NCBI RefSeq assembly: GCF_048771995.1
Contig: NC_133024.1
Coordinates: 60,160,501 to 60,224,500, forward strand
Source of the DNA: Taeniopygia guttata
Taxonomy: Eukaryota; Chordata; Aves; Passeriformes; Estrildidae
Direction of reading: 5' to 3'
DNA length: 64,000 nt
This document shows positions 39,584-50,112 of the stretch, piece after piece; position 1 is the stretch's first letter, and each line of letters begins with the position of its first letter. The notes under the pieces are model-generated. The model searched no databases. It saw only the letters and a list, made by a program, of their open reading frames with translations, and had not been told where the DNA came from. The position numbers and the translations under genes were made by a program.

Positions 39584-40517
39584 CTGTATTAATAAAATAC
39601 TCATTGTTATCACTACTACTTAATTAACAAGGTCACTACCATTAAAAAAAGGAATCAGTGGATCAGGGCATTTCATTGAAAGGGAGATGTGAATTGTAGC
39701 AACTAAGTAAAAGGAAGGGAAAATTTTTAAACTCAGCCTTAGACTCTATATTTGGCAACAGTTAACTTTCCAGTTAACTTTGTTGAATATACTTAAAAGA
39801 GACTTACAAATAAGCCACATTTTCACACTGTTGCTAACCGAGAACAGGTTGAAAATCGAATTTTGAATCCCAGCAATATTTAGCTTGATCTTTGGCTATC
39901 AAATTGCAACGTAATTTTTACTGAAGAACACAGCCACATGAGTTGCACAACATAAAACGCACAGCATGCACCAGCAAGGGAGGTTTTCAATCTACTAAGT
40001 CTACCAAGTCTCAGACCAATTAGTTGCTCAATTAATGCTAAAGCCTAAAACGATCAATAAACTCTTATCCAAGCACAAGTGATGATTTTATTTTTATTTG
40101 GATCATTTTTTTTAATTTGGTATTTTTGTATATCTTCATTAAACAAGAATCTATTCACTGAGTCACTGCTCACAGTACTTTCCCAGAGTGCACAGAAGTA
40201 AGAGACCCAGTAGCAAGTGGAACTTTGCAAACACAGTGGTTCTCTGTGCTGCAAACAGGACAGCCCAAAGTAACAAAGCTCCATTTTCAAAGGTAAAAAT
40301 ATTAGCTTCCCACCTAAGCTCTGCAGCACTAAGTATACTAGATTATGTTAAACATTAACACAGAAATTCAAGAGCCCAGCCAAAGCAGCAGTAGACATTA
40401 TTCCTGACTGAAATATGGATATTGGTGAGAGCATGCTGTTTTCCTGCAGACTGAAAACAGACAGCAATGGATTCACTGCCCTAAGCTAAACATCTTGGTT
40501 GCTTTAGTGGTGTTTAC
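39584..40517 (-). other. ESD intron
   Basis: A 0.9-kb intron, donor GTAAAC, acceptor TTAATACAG. Nothing notable is seen. Confidence 0.8.
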
Positions 40518-40585
40518 CTGTCATGTTCAAACACCTTCTGGAAACCTTCAAAGCATTTGTTGCTGGAAACCTGTTTCAGTGCCAT
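40518..40585 (-). CDS. ESD: ESD first coding exon
   Basis: The start ATG is at 40585-40583 and encodes [20 protein letters not shown] HD plus two bases of Ser. It matches the human N-terminus [22 protein letters not shown]. The start context TCATGG with A at -3 and G at +4 is strong. Eight bases of 5' UTR precede it in this exon, which runs to 40593 with a TTTTTTTTCACAG acceptor. The donor is GTAAAC. Confidence 0.97.
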
Positions 40586-41248
40586 GATTTTAACTGTGAA
40601 AAAAAAGGATAAAGTTAAATTTGAAAATAAAACAATCCTGGTCTTAGAGTTTTTGAGAAGAGTTGAATACAACTTGTAGTATCTTTGCTGATCTTTCATT
40701 AAGTTTCTATTTCCCCACAAAAAAGGGACAGGGGAGGCTGAATTCTTGTGAGCAGAATGGGCAAAGCCTACCTGCTTTCCTACAGACCGACATCTCCAAT
40801 GACCTTTACCTCAGCACTAACTGTGGCTTGCTCTTTGGCTATCAAACAAGCATTCCCACGTGCTGTGGTTAACCTGGAGCTTCCTGGGCCAGGCTGTTAC
40901 TTCCACAATTACCATGCAGAAAGAAAAACTATACCACGTTTCCTTCTCTTGTGTGTGACAGTATCCAGCCACTAACTACCACAATACTGAGCCTTATTCT
41001 CATCTTTGATGGAAGTTAATTACCACATTCTAACAGTCTGTAGGACAGCAGAAACAGAGGCACAGAAGGATTATTTCCACGGCAAACAGTATGAAAAGTA
41101 CAAGGAAAGGATAGCCATGGGAGTTTTAGAACAGCTGGTCATGCAAGTGGGCTAAGGACACAAAGGAAGGCTGACACAAAGGTGGACACTGTCAGTTCGC
41201 ACGGGGCAGTAAGGCCAAGCAGGCAGCTGAAAGGTGAACAGACTGCAG

Positions 41249-41545
41249 GGTCACAGAATACTCCAAGTCAGAAGGGGATGCCCAGGGATCATCACATCCA
41301 GCTCCCAGTCCTGCACAGGACTATCCCCAAGAGTCACACCATGTGCCGAGAGCATTGTGGAAATGCTTCCTGAGCTCCGTCAGGCTTGGTGCTGTGCCCA
41401 CTCCCGTGGGGAGCCTGTTCCAGTGCCCAACCACCCTTTGGGTGAAGAACCTGTTCCTGATACCCAACCTGAACGTCCCCTGACACAACTTCAGGCCATT
41501 GCCCCGGGTCCTGTCACACAAGAAAACCCTGAGGGGAACCCAGGT
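41249..41545 (-). mobile_element. CR1 LINE fragment, 3' region
   Basis: The plus strand shows the reverse complement of the CR1 3' region: GGGTCACAGAAT near 41250, CATCACATCCAGCTCCCAGT, GGGGAGCCTGTTCCAGTGCC, CAACCACCCTTTGGGTGAAG and CAACCTGAACGTCCCCTGAC, ending near CCTGTCACAC. CR1 is the dominant avian LINE and is usually 5'-truncated, as here. It is diverged and has no coding capacity. Its 5' end abuts the ESD CpG island. Confidence 0.88.
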
Positions 41546-41703
41546 AACAAATGTTAACACGAAAGCGTCCCGCCCCTGACACCTGCGCGCTCCTACGGGC
41601 ACCGGGCAAGAAGTGCCGCGCAGCACCGAGAGCCCTCGGGGTGCGTCCCTCACAGCGCTGCGTCCCGCGGGCTGGGGCCGAGGCCTCCCGCCCGGCGGCG
41701 CCG

Positions 41704-41805
41704 CACGGCACGGCACGGCACGGCGCGGCACGGCACGGCACGGCGCGACACGGCACGGCACGGCACGGCACGGCACGGCACGGCGCGGCACGGCACGGCA
41801 CGGCA
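41704..41805. repeat. (CGGCA)n pentanucleotide repeat, about 20 units
   Basis: About 20 units of CGGCA, with occasional CGGCG or CGACA variants, within the CpG island, inside ESD intron 1 and about 190 bp from the inferred exon 1 donor. Because the period is five and the units lack stops in most frames, it creates long meaningless open frames on both strands. It may be length-variable. Confidence 0.92.
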
Positions 41806-41996
41806 GCCCGGGGCAGCAGCAAGGCCCCGGCCCGGCCCGGGACGCCCAGAGCACACAGCGGCACAGCGCTCGCTGCCTGCACCGCCACCCTCACGCCCTC
41901 GCAGGCGCCGAGCCCTCCCCTCCGGGCGCTGCTGCCGCCGCCGGCTCCCCAAGCTCCCGGCCCGGCCCATTCCCGCTGCCGCTCCCGCGGCCTTAC

Positions 41997-42090
41997 CGCG
42001 GCGGGAAGGGGCGGCCCACCGCGGAGCCGGCTCCTCCTCCGGCCGCCCCGCCCCGCCCCGCCCGCCATGGCGCTGCCGGCCCGGCCCCGC
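41997..42090 (-). other. ESD: ESD non-coding first exon (inferred)
   Basis: On the minus strand CCGCCGCG is followed by a good donor GTAAGG (41996 down), inside the CpG island and upstream of the ATG exon, whose own acceptor lies 8 nt before the ATG. ESD is known to have a non-coding first exon. The 3' edge is set by the donor; the 5' edge is a guess. If transcription starts above 42068 the exon carries an ATG that opens a 29-codon upstream frame (see findings). Confidence 0.6.
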
Positions 42091-42110
42091 CCCAGCACAG
42101 CCGGGCCTGC

Positions 42111-42199
42111 GGCGTCGTGCGGCTGGGTGTGTGTCAACATTTCCTTAAAAAAGGTTGCTCTGTGCTGTTTGGTCTTTATATACTTTGAAGCCTAATCAA
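42111..42199. other. ESD upstream flank
   Basis: GC content falls quickly beyond the CpG island. No feature is recognised. Confidence 0.5.
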
Positions 42200-42785
42200 G
42201 AACAGAGATTTAATCCGTGAAACAGAAGCGAACAAGCTCTTATTGATGTCCAGGTGCTAGAGAGACAAATCCTTGTCGGTGGAATTGCCTCGTTAATTTT
42301 AGGGTTGGATATGTTTCAGTGGTCTGAGACCTAGGGAGAGGTTAGCAAAGCTTGGGGACAGGGATGTGCTGCTGATAGTGGGCACAAAGAATGCACGATT
42401 CACAGGCCACAAGGACATTTGGCAGAACTCCTAGGACAGGAAAGTAACACAGAAAACTCATTAACTGTGCTGAAATCAGCTCTAATTGAGTAGAAGATAA
42501 TTCTGATGGGGAGATCGTGACCGTTCACTCGCAACCCACTGACTCAAGAAACCCACCAGAGAATCCATAATAGTGAACTATTCAGAGCAGCCTTTCTGTC
42601 CCTGTCGTGGTCCCTTGACCACTTCAAGGAAGAAAACTTGCCGAAGTGGCCTGAGCTGGGATCATTGCACCTTTGCATTGCAAATGTTTTACTTCCCCTC
42701 AGGATTTCAGAGTTCTTCATAGCAGGTGCCACCGGACAAACTGCTGATTTTATAATAAACCCAAATTCTAGTGTAGGTATTTTAC
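42200..42785 (+). mobile_element. Possible avian retroviral-type repeat fragment
   Basis: The stretch ends in TTTTATAATAAACCCAAATT, which resembles a retroviral polyadenylation region. Phrases such as CACAAGGACATTTGGCAGAA and CCACTTCAAGGAAGAAAACT look like an interspersed avian endogenous-retrovirus repeat that I recall but cannot name. I see no clear terminal repeats or target duplication. Boundaries and class are uncertain; it is not an intact gene. Confidence 0.35.
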
Positions 42786-45700
42786 ACCTGACCTGTGAGA
42801 TCACAAAGTAATGAAGATACTTGGCAGTGCTTCCATCTTATTCACAAACCAAATTATCCCACTTTGTGCTGGGCTTTAATTATTTCTTTCTTTATTTATT
42901 GATATGCAGTTAAACATGCCTGTCAGTTGTCAAAAAATGTTCTCAGCAAAGCTACCTCCTACTTTGTAGTCTTGTACTGTATACTGCTTTGGCAGCAACT
43001 ATTTTTGCCTTTAATATTTTTTATCTTGACTTTTCCAATTCCTTTTCTATTTTTGATTGCTAATTCTAGCAATGCACATTACTGATGATTTTGTCCCCCC
43101 CATTACTTTCTATTCTTCCCCAGCAGATCAATTTGGACCACAGCTGCTGGACCCCAGACCTGGCCCTTTCATCCTGTCTTCCAGAGCAGCTTTCCTATCC
43201 TGCCTCTGTACTTGGATATAGTTGGTACAAATAGTCTGTCTCTGAGCTGTTTAAACATCCTCATAGCAACTTTTCTTTTTCAAGCTGTGTTTAAATTGCA
43301 AACAATCAAATTAAATTATGTTTCTTCACTACTGAAGTACTCTTCAGGTTGTTCCTTCCGTCTCTATGTGTGCATTTTGTAGCTCCCTAAATATCTCTCA
43401 CTAGCAAGATAATGGCCAGTTAGTTATTTGAACTGAACTGTAGCCAGTCTGTTTTCTCTCTTATACATCTAGACAGATGTTGCTACACACATCTCATTTT
43501 TCCTGGTATCTGCAATTGTTGTTATTTATCTACTGTCAGTATGAAATCTGCCCAACTCAGGCAGTGATACTGATCAGATTTTTGGTGTGTTCGTGCTCTT
43601 CCTATCCAAGTCCATTAGATAACCTCTGCCCTATTTACTCCCATTTCAGAAGGCTTCACCTGAGAGCCTGCAGATAAGTTTCCCTAGCCTCCCCACATCT
43701 CCATGTCAAGATGTATGCATTATTTTTATGTCTTTTCCATCAAAAATGGCTGAACGTAAATGCATAAGTAAATTATGTGAGGGCTGCGGCTCAGCCCTTC
43801 AGAGAGCTGTTTTCATGGCACAGAGCTGACACACCAGGATAGTGTTAAGAACAGTGTAAGGCAGAGGGAGCCAAGCTGGTGCAGTCTCTTCTGTGCTATA
43901 GTATAGATCTTTCTAGTATCTTTGGTTGTGGACATTTGTTTAACCTTAATTCCATTTCTGTATTCTTTCAGACAGTGTCCGCAGTTCTCATCTGTGAATT
44001 CGTTTTGTTTGCATTCTGCCTATCATTTCAGATTCTGTGAAACATATCAGATGTGAAACAGGCTTCCTTTCCTTCATCATTAAAAGGCTTCTCATATGGT
44101 ACAGCAGGGCAACCAGTAGAAATGAGGATACTAAAATAAAAGAATGACAGACACTCTGGAAAATCTTTTGGCTTATGTACTCTTGCTTTATTATATTCCA
44201 GTATAGCACATACTGTTCCAACACACTTTCTCTATGTTCCCCCTACACGGACAGTGCTTTCTACCTTCTTACCACTCAGATCACTGGATGATCTCATCCA
44301 GTGGTGAGATATGATTTCACATCATCCACCTAGAATTTCTCTTGGTATCAGTAAGAAAGTCTTTGCATTCTGTCAGCAAGGTTTTTGCCTTTTCACCATC
44401 TTTTCTGTACTTGGGGAAACATACCATTAGCTTCAACACTCTCAAACACATTTTCCATAAAGCTTCCAGCAAGAGATTTCCATATTGTAGCCAAACAATC
44501 TGTGTGACTTTAAGCTTATGACACCAAATTTTTCCTTTCCCATTTTCTTTGCAAGTAAGTATAGTCTTTCCCTCAACCATGCATCTGGGTACACACTTTT
44601 CTAATCTTCTAATACTTTTTGTGGTAGTCCGAATTAAGAGTGGTGGTTACTACCTTTCTCCTGACTGCTTTTCAGTCATTTTTTTCTCAGCTTTTTGTAT
44701 GTGATCTCATCATCACTTTGACTATTCAGAGCTCTGAATTCACCCTTCACTGTTGACTTTGCCAAGGGATTATTTCTATGCTGTTCTTTTCTGTGAAGAA
44801 CTTCTCCAGTGTTCTTTATAGCAATTCATTATAATTAAGTCTTTTAGAATTATAGTATGATATTTATCTGAATTATCTTTAACTGTCTTATGCCATGCTA
44901 TCAGTCATTTTTAAGAAATCTATATGCTGGCAGCAGTATCATCCCTCAGTATATTTCATGCTGGCTCTATTGATACAACCTGTTTCAAGTCTAGCTTTTC
45001 ACGGGAGCAAGTTTGCACAGGGAAAAGGAGACATTTCTGCACAACTGCATTGTTATTAATTTTCTTTATTATTTCCCCTTCCTTCTACATCCATCTATCT
45101 TCTACCTTTTATTCCTAGATGGGAGTTAGATCTGAGCTTCTTTTCTTTGTTTCTTACAAACCTTCACTTTCTTTATCTGTGTACATTGAGGGTTTTTTCC
45201 TGCTCTGTTCATATTCTTAATTTCTGTTCATTAATGTGTCATTTGAGTCCCTAGGTCTTTTGAGGACACAGCATTGTCCTTTGGTCTTGCTTGCACTGTA
45301 TTCCTAGTTACATAACTCCCCTGGCTCCTCTTTCACTTGGCTTTATCTTGGAATGGTGCTCCTGCAGCACTGCACTGGGTGTCAGGAATGGCCTCAATAG
45401 CTCTGAGCTGCTATGATACTGAGCACATTTATAAATCCGCTTTTGCAGAGAGGCTGTGGAAAATACATATACAGAAGATTTGCAGTTGCAGTAACAAATA
45501 ACTTGTGATAAGGAAATAGAAGTAATGTTTTTTGAAAAATTATTTGTCCCTGGAGCAGTTAAAGCAGTTACAACTTTTCCAAGGGAAAAAACACCCTCTC
45601 ATGTTACTTTTATTACAGTATTGTAAGAAATATTAGTAATATTTTCTTATCGCTTCAGAAAAATGGAAAATTAGGCACATTACAGCTGATATTAAATCCA

Positions 45701-46374
45701 GTGAGGAATATGCTCCTGATAATTCTGACAGAAAGTATTTTCCTCTTAATGTGTTACAATTAAAATTGGAGAAGTCTTTTTTTTCATAGTAAATTAATTG
45801 CACATATTTATATTATGTCTTTTGTTTGCTATTTCTTTCTAATACAGATTAATTTTGAACCTATGAAGAGTCTGATTTTTTGAGAAATTTTTCCACATAC
45901 AGTTTTAAATTTCTCATGTATTTACTGAACCCTGGAGGCTGGTATCTTGAATTCAAATATTCAAGTAAACTTTGATGTATAGTTACAGCTAAGGAAAGAT
46001 ATTGGCTGACAGGAATGTAATCGTGAAGATCTGATTTGGCAAATGCCAAAGGAAAAATTTAAATTCAATTTAAGCCAATAAATAATCTAGTAGAACATTA
46101 GGGCTTGTCTTATTAATGGGAGCTGCAAGGAGAGGTGGAGGCATAAATACCATTTATTTAGGCTTATGGTTGTCATTCCAAGGGAGACAGGCTTTTCTTT
46201 AGGTCTTATGGAATGAGTTAAGATCAACAACACCAGCTGGCATGCCTTGACCCCTACATGAGCCTTGAAGTAATACATGTACAATAGACTTTCTTTCTTG
46301 GGCTTGGTGGACAGTTCAGGCCACAGACTTGAAGTCATTTATCAAAATTAGGGTCGAAGTAGCAGAAGGAGCTT
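42786..46374. other. Intergenic region between ESD and HTR2A, first part
   Basis: AT-rich DNA with no gene I can support. Two minus-strand frames (46087-46338 and 45861-46049, the latter opening at TTG) have protein-like composition but no family I recognise; see findings. No named repeat is seen. Confidence 0.6.
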
Positions 46375-46402
46375 TCAAATCAGAGTAGTCTAATGAGATA
46401 TA
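46375..46402. repeat. 28-bp exact match to the LTR at 50364-50391
   Basis: The bases at 46375-46402 (TCAAATCAGAGTAGTCTAAT and eight more) recur identically, in the same orientation, at 50364-50391 inside the long LTR. The flanks do not match. A match this long in a 64-kb window is very unlikely by chance. Confidence 0.9.
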
Positions 46403-46909
46403 TATAAATTCTTCCTGTAAGGATTATTTAGATCTGTTATCTATAATAAGACAGGGTCATGCAAAATTACAAAAAAAAGGATTACTTTAAAGAGCATGGC
46501 TTTTAGAAAAGTTGATGAAAAGACAGCAATTTATTGCTGTCAAAGATGAGTATGGTAACATGCCTACATGGCTTTTGGAGCAACTGGCCTGATCCCCAGC
46601 AGAGTGAATATTTTTCAATAATGTATATGATTCCCAGAGGGAGTACAGGCAATGAAAGGGTCAGAAGATTCCAAACATTAATTTAAACTGAAAAAGTAAA
46701 AGTAGATGTTTATATTGCCCAAAGACAATTGGCAAAAAACTTGATTGAACTGATTTTAAGAAAAGATAAGTGTTCTGAAAGTTAAAAAAAAAAAAAAACC
46801 AACAAAAAAAAAAAACCCTTGAAGGGAACAAGTTTTCAATCACTAATATAGGGATTATTTAGTTAGTGTGTAAAAGTGTCTAGATTAGTGTCTAAAAGAT
46901 CAAGAAAAC
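46403..46909. other. Intergenic DNA with A-rich tract
   Basis: Contains an A-rich run at 46784-46815 (about 15 A, a short break, about 12 A). It could be the tail of an old retroposed copy, but I recognise nothing upstream of it. Otherwise no feature. Confidence 0.5.
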
Positions 46910-47345
46910 TGAGGACAAGTCAGCCTTACCACCAGTTCCAGGAAAGTAATGGAACAAATCCTCCTGGGAGCCATTTCCAGGTACACAAAGAACAAGATGG
47001 TGAATAGGAATAGCCAACATGGATTTACCAAGAGCACAGCACACCTGATCAGTCTAATTACCTTCTGAAGAGAATTCTGCATCAACGGACAAAGCAGGAG
47101 CAGTGGAAGTTGTGTACATTAGCAAGGGCTCTGAAAGAACTTCTAATGGTCTCCTTGTGTCCTGTAACGAGATTGGAGAAATAAGGTGGGTGGGAAATTG
47201 GCTTCATTGCTGGGCTCAGGGAGTATTGATCAGCAGTCCAGAGTCCAGCTGCCAGAGTGACACCCCTCAGGGATTGATACGATGGGCAGGACTGTTTAGT
47301 GTCTTTATCAGTGAGCTGGGTGATGAGATGGAGGGAAGTCTGAGA
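46910..47345 (+). mobile_element. CR1 LINE fragment, reverse-transcriptase region
   Basis: The plus strand reads like the CR1 ORF2 reverse-transcriptase region: AATGGAACAAATCCTCCTGG, GCCAACATGGATTTACCAAG, CACACCTGATCAGTCTAATT, then after a gap GGCTTCATTGCTGGGCTCAG, CACCCCTCAGGGATTGATAC and GAGCTGGGTGATGAGATGGA. In CR1 these encode the segments around HGFTKGKSCLTNL and GVPQGS. Part of the domain, including the catalytic block between about 47090 and 47150, is poorly preserved, and neither the 5' UTR nor the 3' end is present. It is a diverged, inactive fragment. Confidence 0.87.
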
Positions 47346-50112
47346 TATGTAGGTAAGAAAAAGCCAGTTTATATTACTCCTTGCAGTAACAAAGATAAAG
47401 ATAGAAGGATAATAGATCTTTGGGAAAAGAAGAGACTTCAGTTCAGAAACATAATCTGGAGTTCTGGAAAAAAATCTAAGTTGCAGTAAGGAGGGGATAT
47501 TGACAATAAAGGTCACTATTGATAATACAGTTCATTGAAAGAAAAGGAAAGAACTTATTGCTATTGACAGTGACCAGGTCCACAATGCTAAGCACTGTAG
47601 AAAAACCTATTGAAGCAAACCTTCTCACTTGAACGGTTCACTGTCTACAAGACAGGAAGGGGGAAAAAAATAATTTCTACACTTCTCATGTGGACAACAG
47701 AAATGTTGACTTCCAGAGTGCAGCTGTGGTGATCATACTCCTGTGGAAACTTCAACCTTTATTTTATGCATAATTATAGGCAGCAATTCCAAATATTTTG
47801 GTGGAGTAACTGTTGGACTAGTCTGCTTCTGAATCCTGATATTTTCTGCCTTTGTTTGACCCTGGATAGTTCCATCTCTTTCAAAAAATGTTCTGAAATA
47901 GGTATCCTGCCTTGGATGAATTTTCAGGTCCTGTGTGCTGCTTCCCAAATGTCTGTCATATTTTTCTTGTGGGAAGTATCAAAGAGGAATTTTAGGATAA
48001 TCTGTCTTTTTTTGGGTCATACAGGGTCTCACAATTGCTGTACTTCATCTTGGGAAGTGCATTTATAAACTGCTTTTGATCCACATTTTTGCTGGTTCTA
48101 CAAACCTAAAGTAGGTAAACCTGATTATTTCAAACACACAAATCTCAATTGCAATAACTGTGCATTGCTAGATTTTTTTAATGGGTCAATAAGAACTGCA
48201 GATTTCCAGATGTATGTTTGAAATCTGTTTTCACCAGCATTGGAAAGTAGAGGTTTATAGGAAGGGGACCCTCATCCATGTCTTTTAAGCTCTGGGTTCT
48301 GTTCCTAGCTTACTGAGTGGCTTCTTTTGCTGATTTTATCTCACTGTATCTCAGTTGCCCATCAGCAAAAAGTCCCCAGCAACAATTGTCGCTTCATGAA
48401 AACAGTTGTAAGAATAAATAAAAGTGGATGTATTCTGACAGTGACTGCAGTAATCTGTTTAACATGCTTCTTTCCCCATTTTTATCCTTAGGTGTAGGTC
48501 TATAAGGTGGAACCTCACTTAATATGTCACAGTGTGTTCCTTTTTCATCAGCCACTGTCTTCTTGGGCAGATCAGAAGAATCTGAATCAGAATCTTTTTA
48601 TCTTCTCAAAAGACCCATTCAGCAAAGAAGCTGTTTTCCCTCAAGGATCCCCAATGTGAATGTTAATAATCCCTTTACAAGGGGAAAAATATTCCCTACA
48701 CCTATCTCCAGGCTTAGCCTTAGCCCCATAGCCCCAAGTATTTAGTTTTGAAAAGCAGAGTTATGTGGCCCCATTAGATCTGCTGTTAGTTGGGAATCGA
48801 GACATTTTATACTTGTGGGATTTGAAGACTGGGATTTTCTTCAGTAGGTAATTTCAAAGCATAATTCTTTCCACTTGCTTAAAATACTAATTTTCATCTG
48901 CCTCTCTTTCTCTATTGCCTCTAGGAGCTGGCTCAACTGGCTTAGACCTGGACATTTAACTAGGAGTCACCAGCAGTTCCCAGTTTTCATGGAGTCTAAA
49001 TGGGTCCATGAAAAAAGAAGTTTTTCAACTTGCACACTTTTTGCTTTCTTTGCAAGGAGATATGGATAACCCAAACATCTTTGTAATTTCAAATTATTCA
49101 GCAGCAGAGACTTTACAAAACAAGCATGTTGTAAATTTGATTGGAATGAACTACTGATTTCTTTGCTTCCATTTCCTGTGGCAGTTATATGGTTGCAGGA
49201 ATATAGTTTTTACTGCTGGGTTCCTGAGAGCTGTGAAGAAGTGTTTAAGGATTCTGAGACTCTCAATCTCTTCTACTGCTACAGAACATTTACCATGTAA
49301 ATGGTAAGCAAACTCACAAAATGCTAATATTTGTATTATCATTGAATAGTGACCTAAGAATTTGCAAATAAATTCCTTGAGATTTGTTTTTACCTCAGTT
49401 GCAAAGGCATTTGCAGAAATATTTATGGAAGAGCAGGTGTGCTGCTTTCATGGTGACAACTGATAGTAATGACAAAAAAACTGTCTTAACTTCTGGGGTT
49501 TTTTGAGCCTTTCATAAGGGACTATGCTGATGCATATGCAATGCTGACTCCCTTCAGAGAATACATCTGTAGATGGAACTCAGTGTGTTCTTTTCCAAAC
49601 ATCTTTGCTTCTCTATCTTGAAGTGCCATATTGATAAACTATATGTATTCTCTTTCAATGATCAGTGCAAATTATGTAGAAAATCTGGCAGGGAGTTTTC
49701 CAAAGAACATAACAAATCATGATACACTGGAGCCTACATACAGAGGTCTAGTAGTACTGAGGTAAAACTGCGTGGATTTGCAGTTCAGGGATTTTATCTG
49801 GTACATTTCATCATACCACCATATGTCACATATTTGCAGCTAAAACAATCTGAGTCCCTATGTCTGATAGCTTCTGAAAAATACAGCTTTGCATCCTTCT
49901 TTCCCCCACACTATAAGGCTCAATGAAATCTTAACAGCTGTACTACTTTGATATGCATTGCCTTTGCAAGCAAGAGCTTGTATGCTGTAAGATCAGTTGG
50001 AGGAATAAATTTATTTTGGTTTTAAGACAGGGAAAATGAAAACTATTAAAATCCACTTGGGCTTCTTATTTCAGTGCTCTTTGTAAAAGATAATACCGAC
50101 AATAGATGGCAC
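47346..50112. other. Intergenic region between ESD and HTR2A, middle part
   Basis: No gene recognised. Overlapping frames on opposite strands (47082-47516 -, 47103-47489 +) arise in and beside the CR1 fragment. The region from 47500 to 50100 is AT-rich with no named repeat. Confidence 0.6.

Larger units (their letters stand above)
40594..41996 (-). other. ESD first intron (5' UTR intron)
   Basis: An intron between the inferred non-coding exon 1 (donor GTAAGG at 41996) and the ATG exon. It holds a CR1 fragment (41249-41545) and a (CGGCA)n tract (41704-41805). The remainder has no recognised content. Confidence 0.7.
31400..42090 (-). other. ESD: ESD gene (S-formylglutathione hydrolase), complete gene span
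   Basis: This is the complete minus-strand gene for esterase D. The enzyme hydrolyses S-formylglutathione to formate and glutathione in cytosolic formaldehyde detoxification. Coding exons, 5' to 3' on the minus strand, are 40585-40518, 39583-39495, 37994-37896, 35325-35201, 34881-34762, 34589-34491, 32733-32566 and 31632-31552. Their lengths (68, 89, 99, 125, 120, 99, 168, 81) add to 849 nt, which is 282 codons plus stop, the same length as human ESD. The catalytic triad falls at Ser149 (GHSMGG), Asp226 and His260, the human positions. A non-coding first exon lies in a CpG island. All junctions keep phase. One intron has a GC donor. Confidence 0.97.
41560..42110 (-). promoter_or_regulatory. 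ESD: CpG island and promoter of ESD
   Basis: A sharp rise in GC and CpG content compared with the AT-rich surroundings. Several GC boxes (CCCCGCCCC type, Sp1-like) lie at about 42045-42062 and 42085-42100. No TATA box is evident, as is usual for a housekeeping gene. On the minus strand a CGCCATGGCGG element near 42070 resembles a YY1-type initiator motif; this is inference. The start site is not fixed by sequence but should lie between about 42000 and 42110. Confidence 0.8.

Noticed and set aside
41321-42195. Long open frames on both strands (up to 214 codons) over the CpG island
   Set aside because: They arise from the (CGGCA)n array and general GC richness, overlap each other in several frames on both strands, and show low-complexity RHGTA or CRAVP-type products. 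The region is explained as the ESD promoter and intron 1 with a CR1 fragment.
46784-46815. Tail of a processed pseudogene
   Set aside because: An A-rich run alone; no recognisable coding sequence or target duplication beside it.
47082-47516. 144-codon minus-strand and 128-codon plus-strand frames
   Set aside because: Most of their length overlaps the CR1 reverse-transcriptase fragment; the minus frame is antisense to it. Neither is an independent gene.
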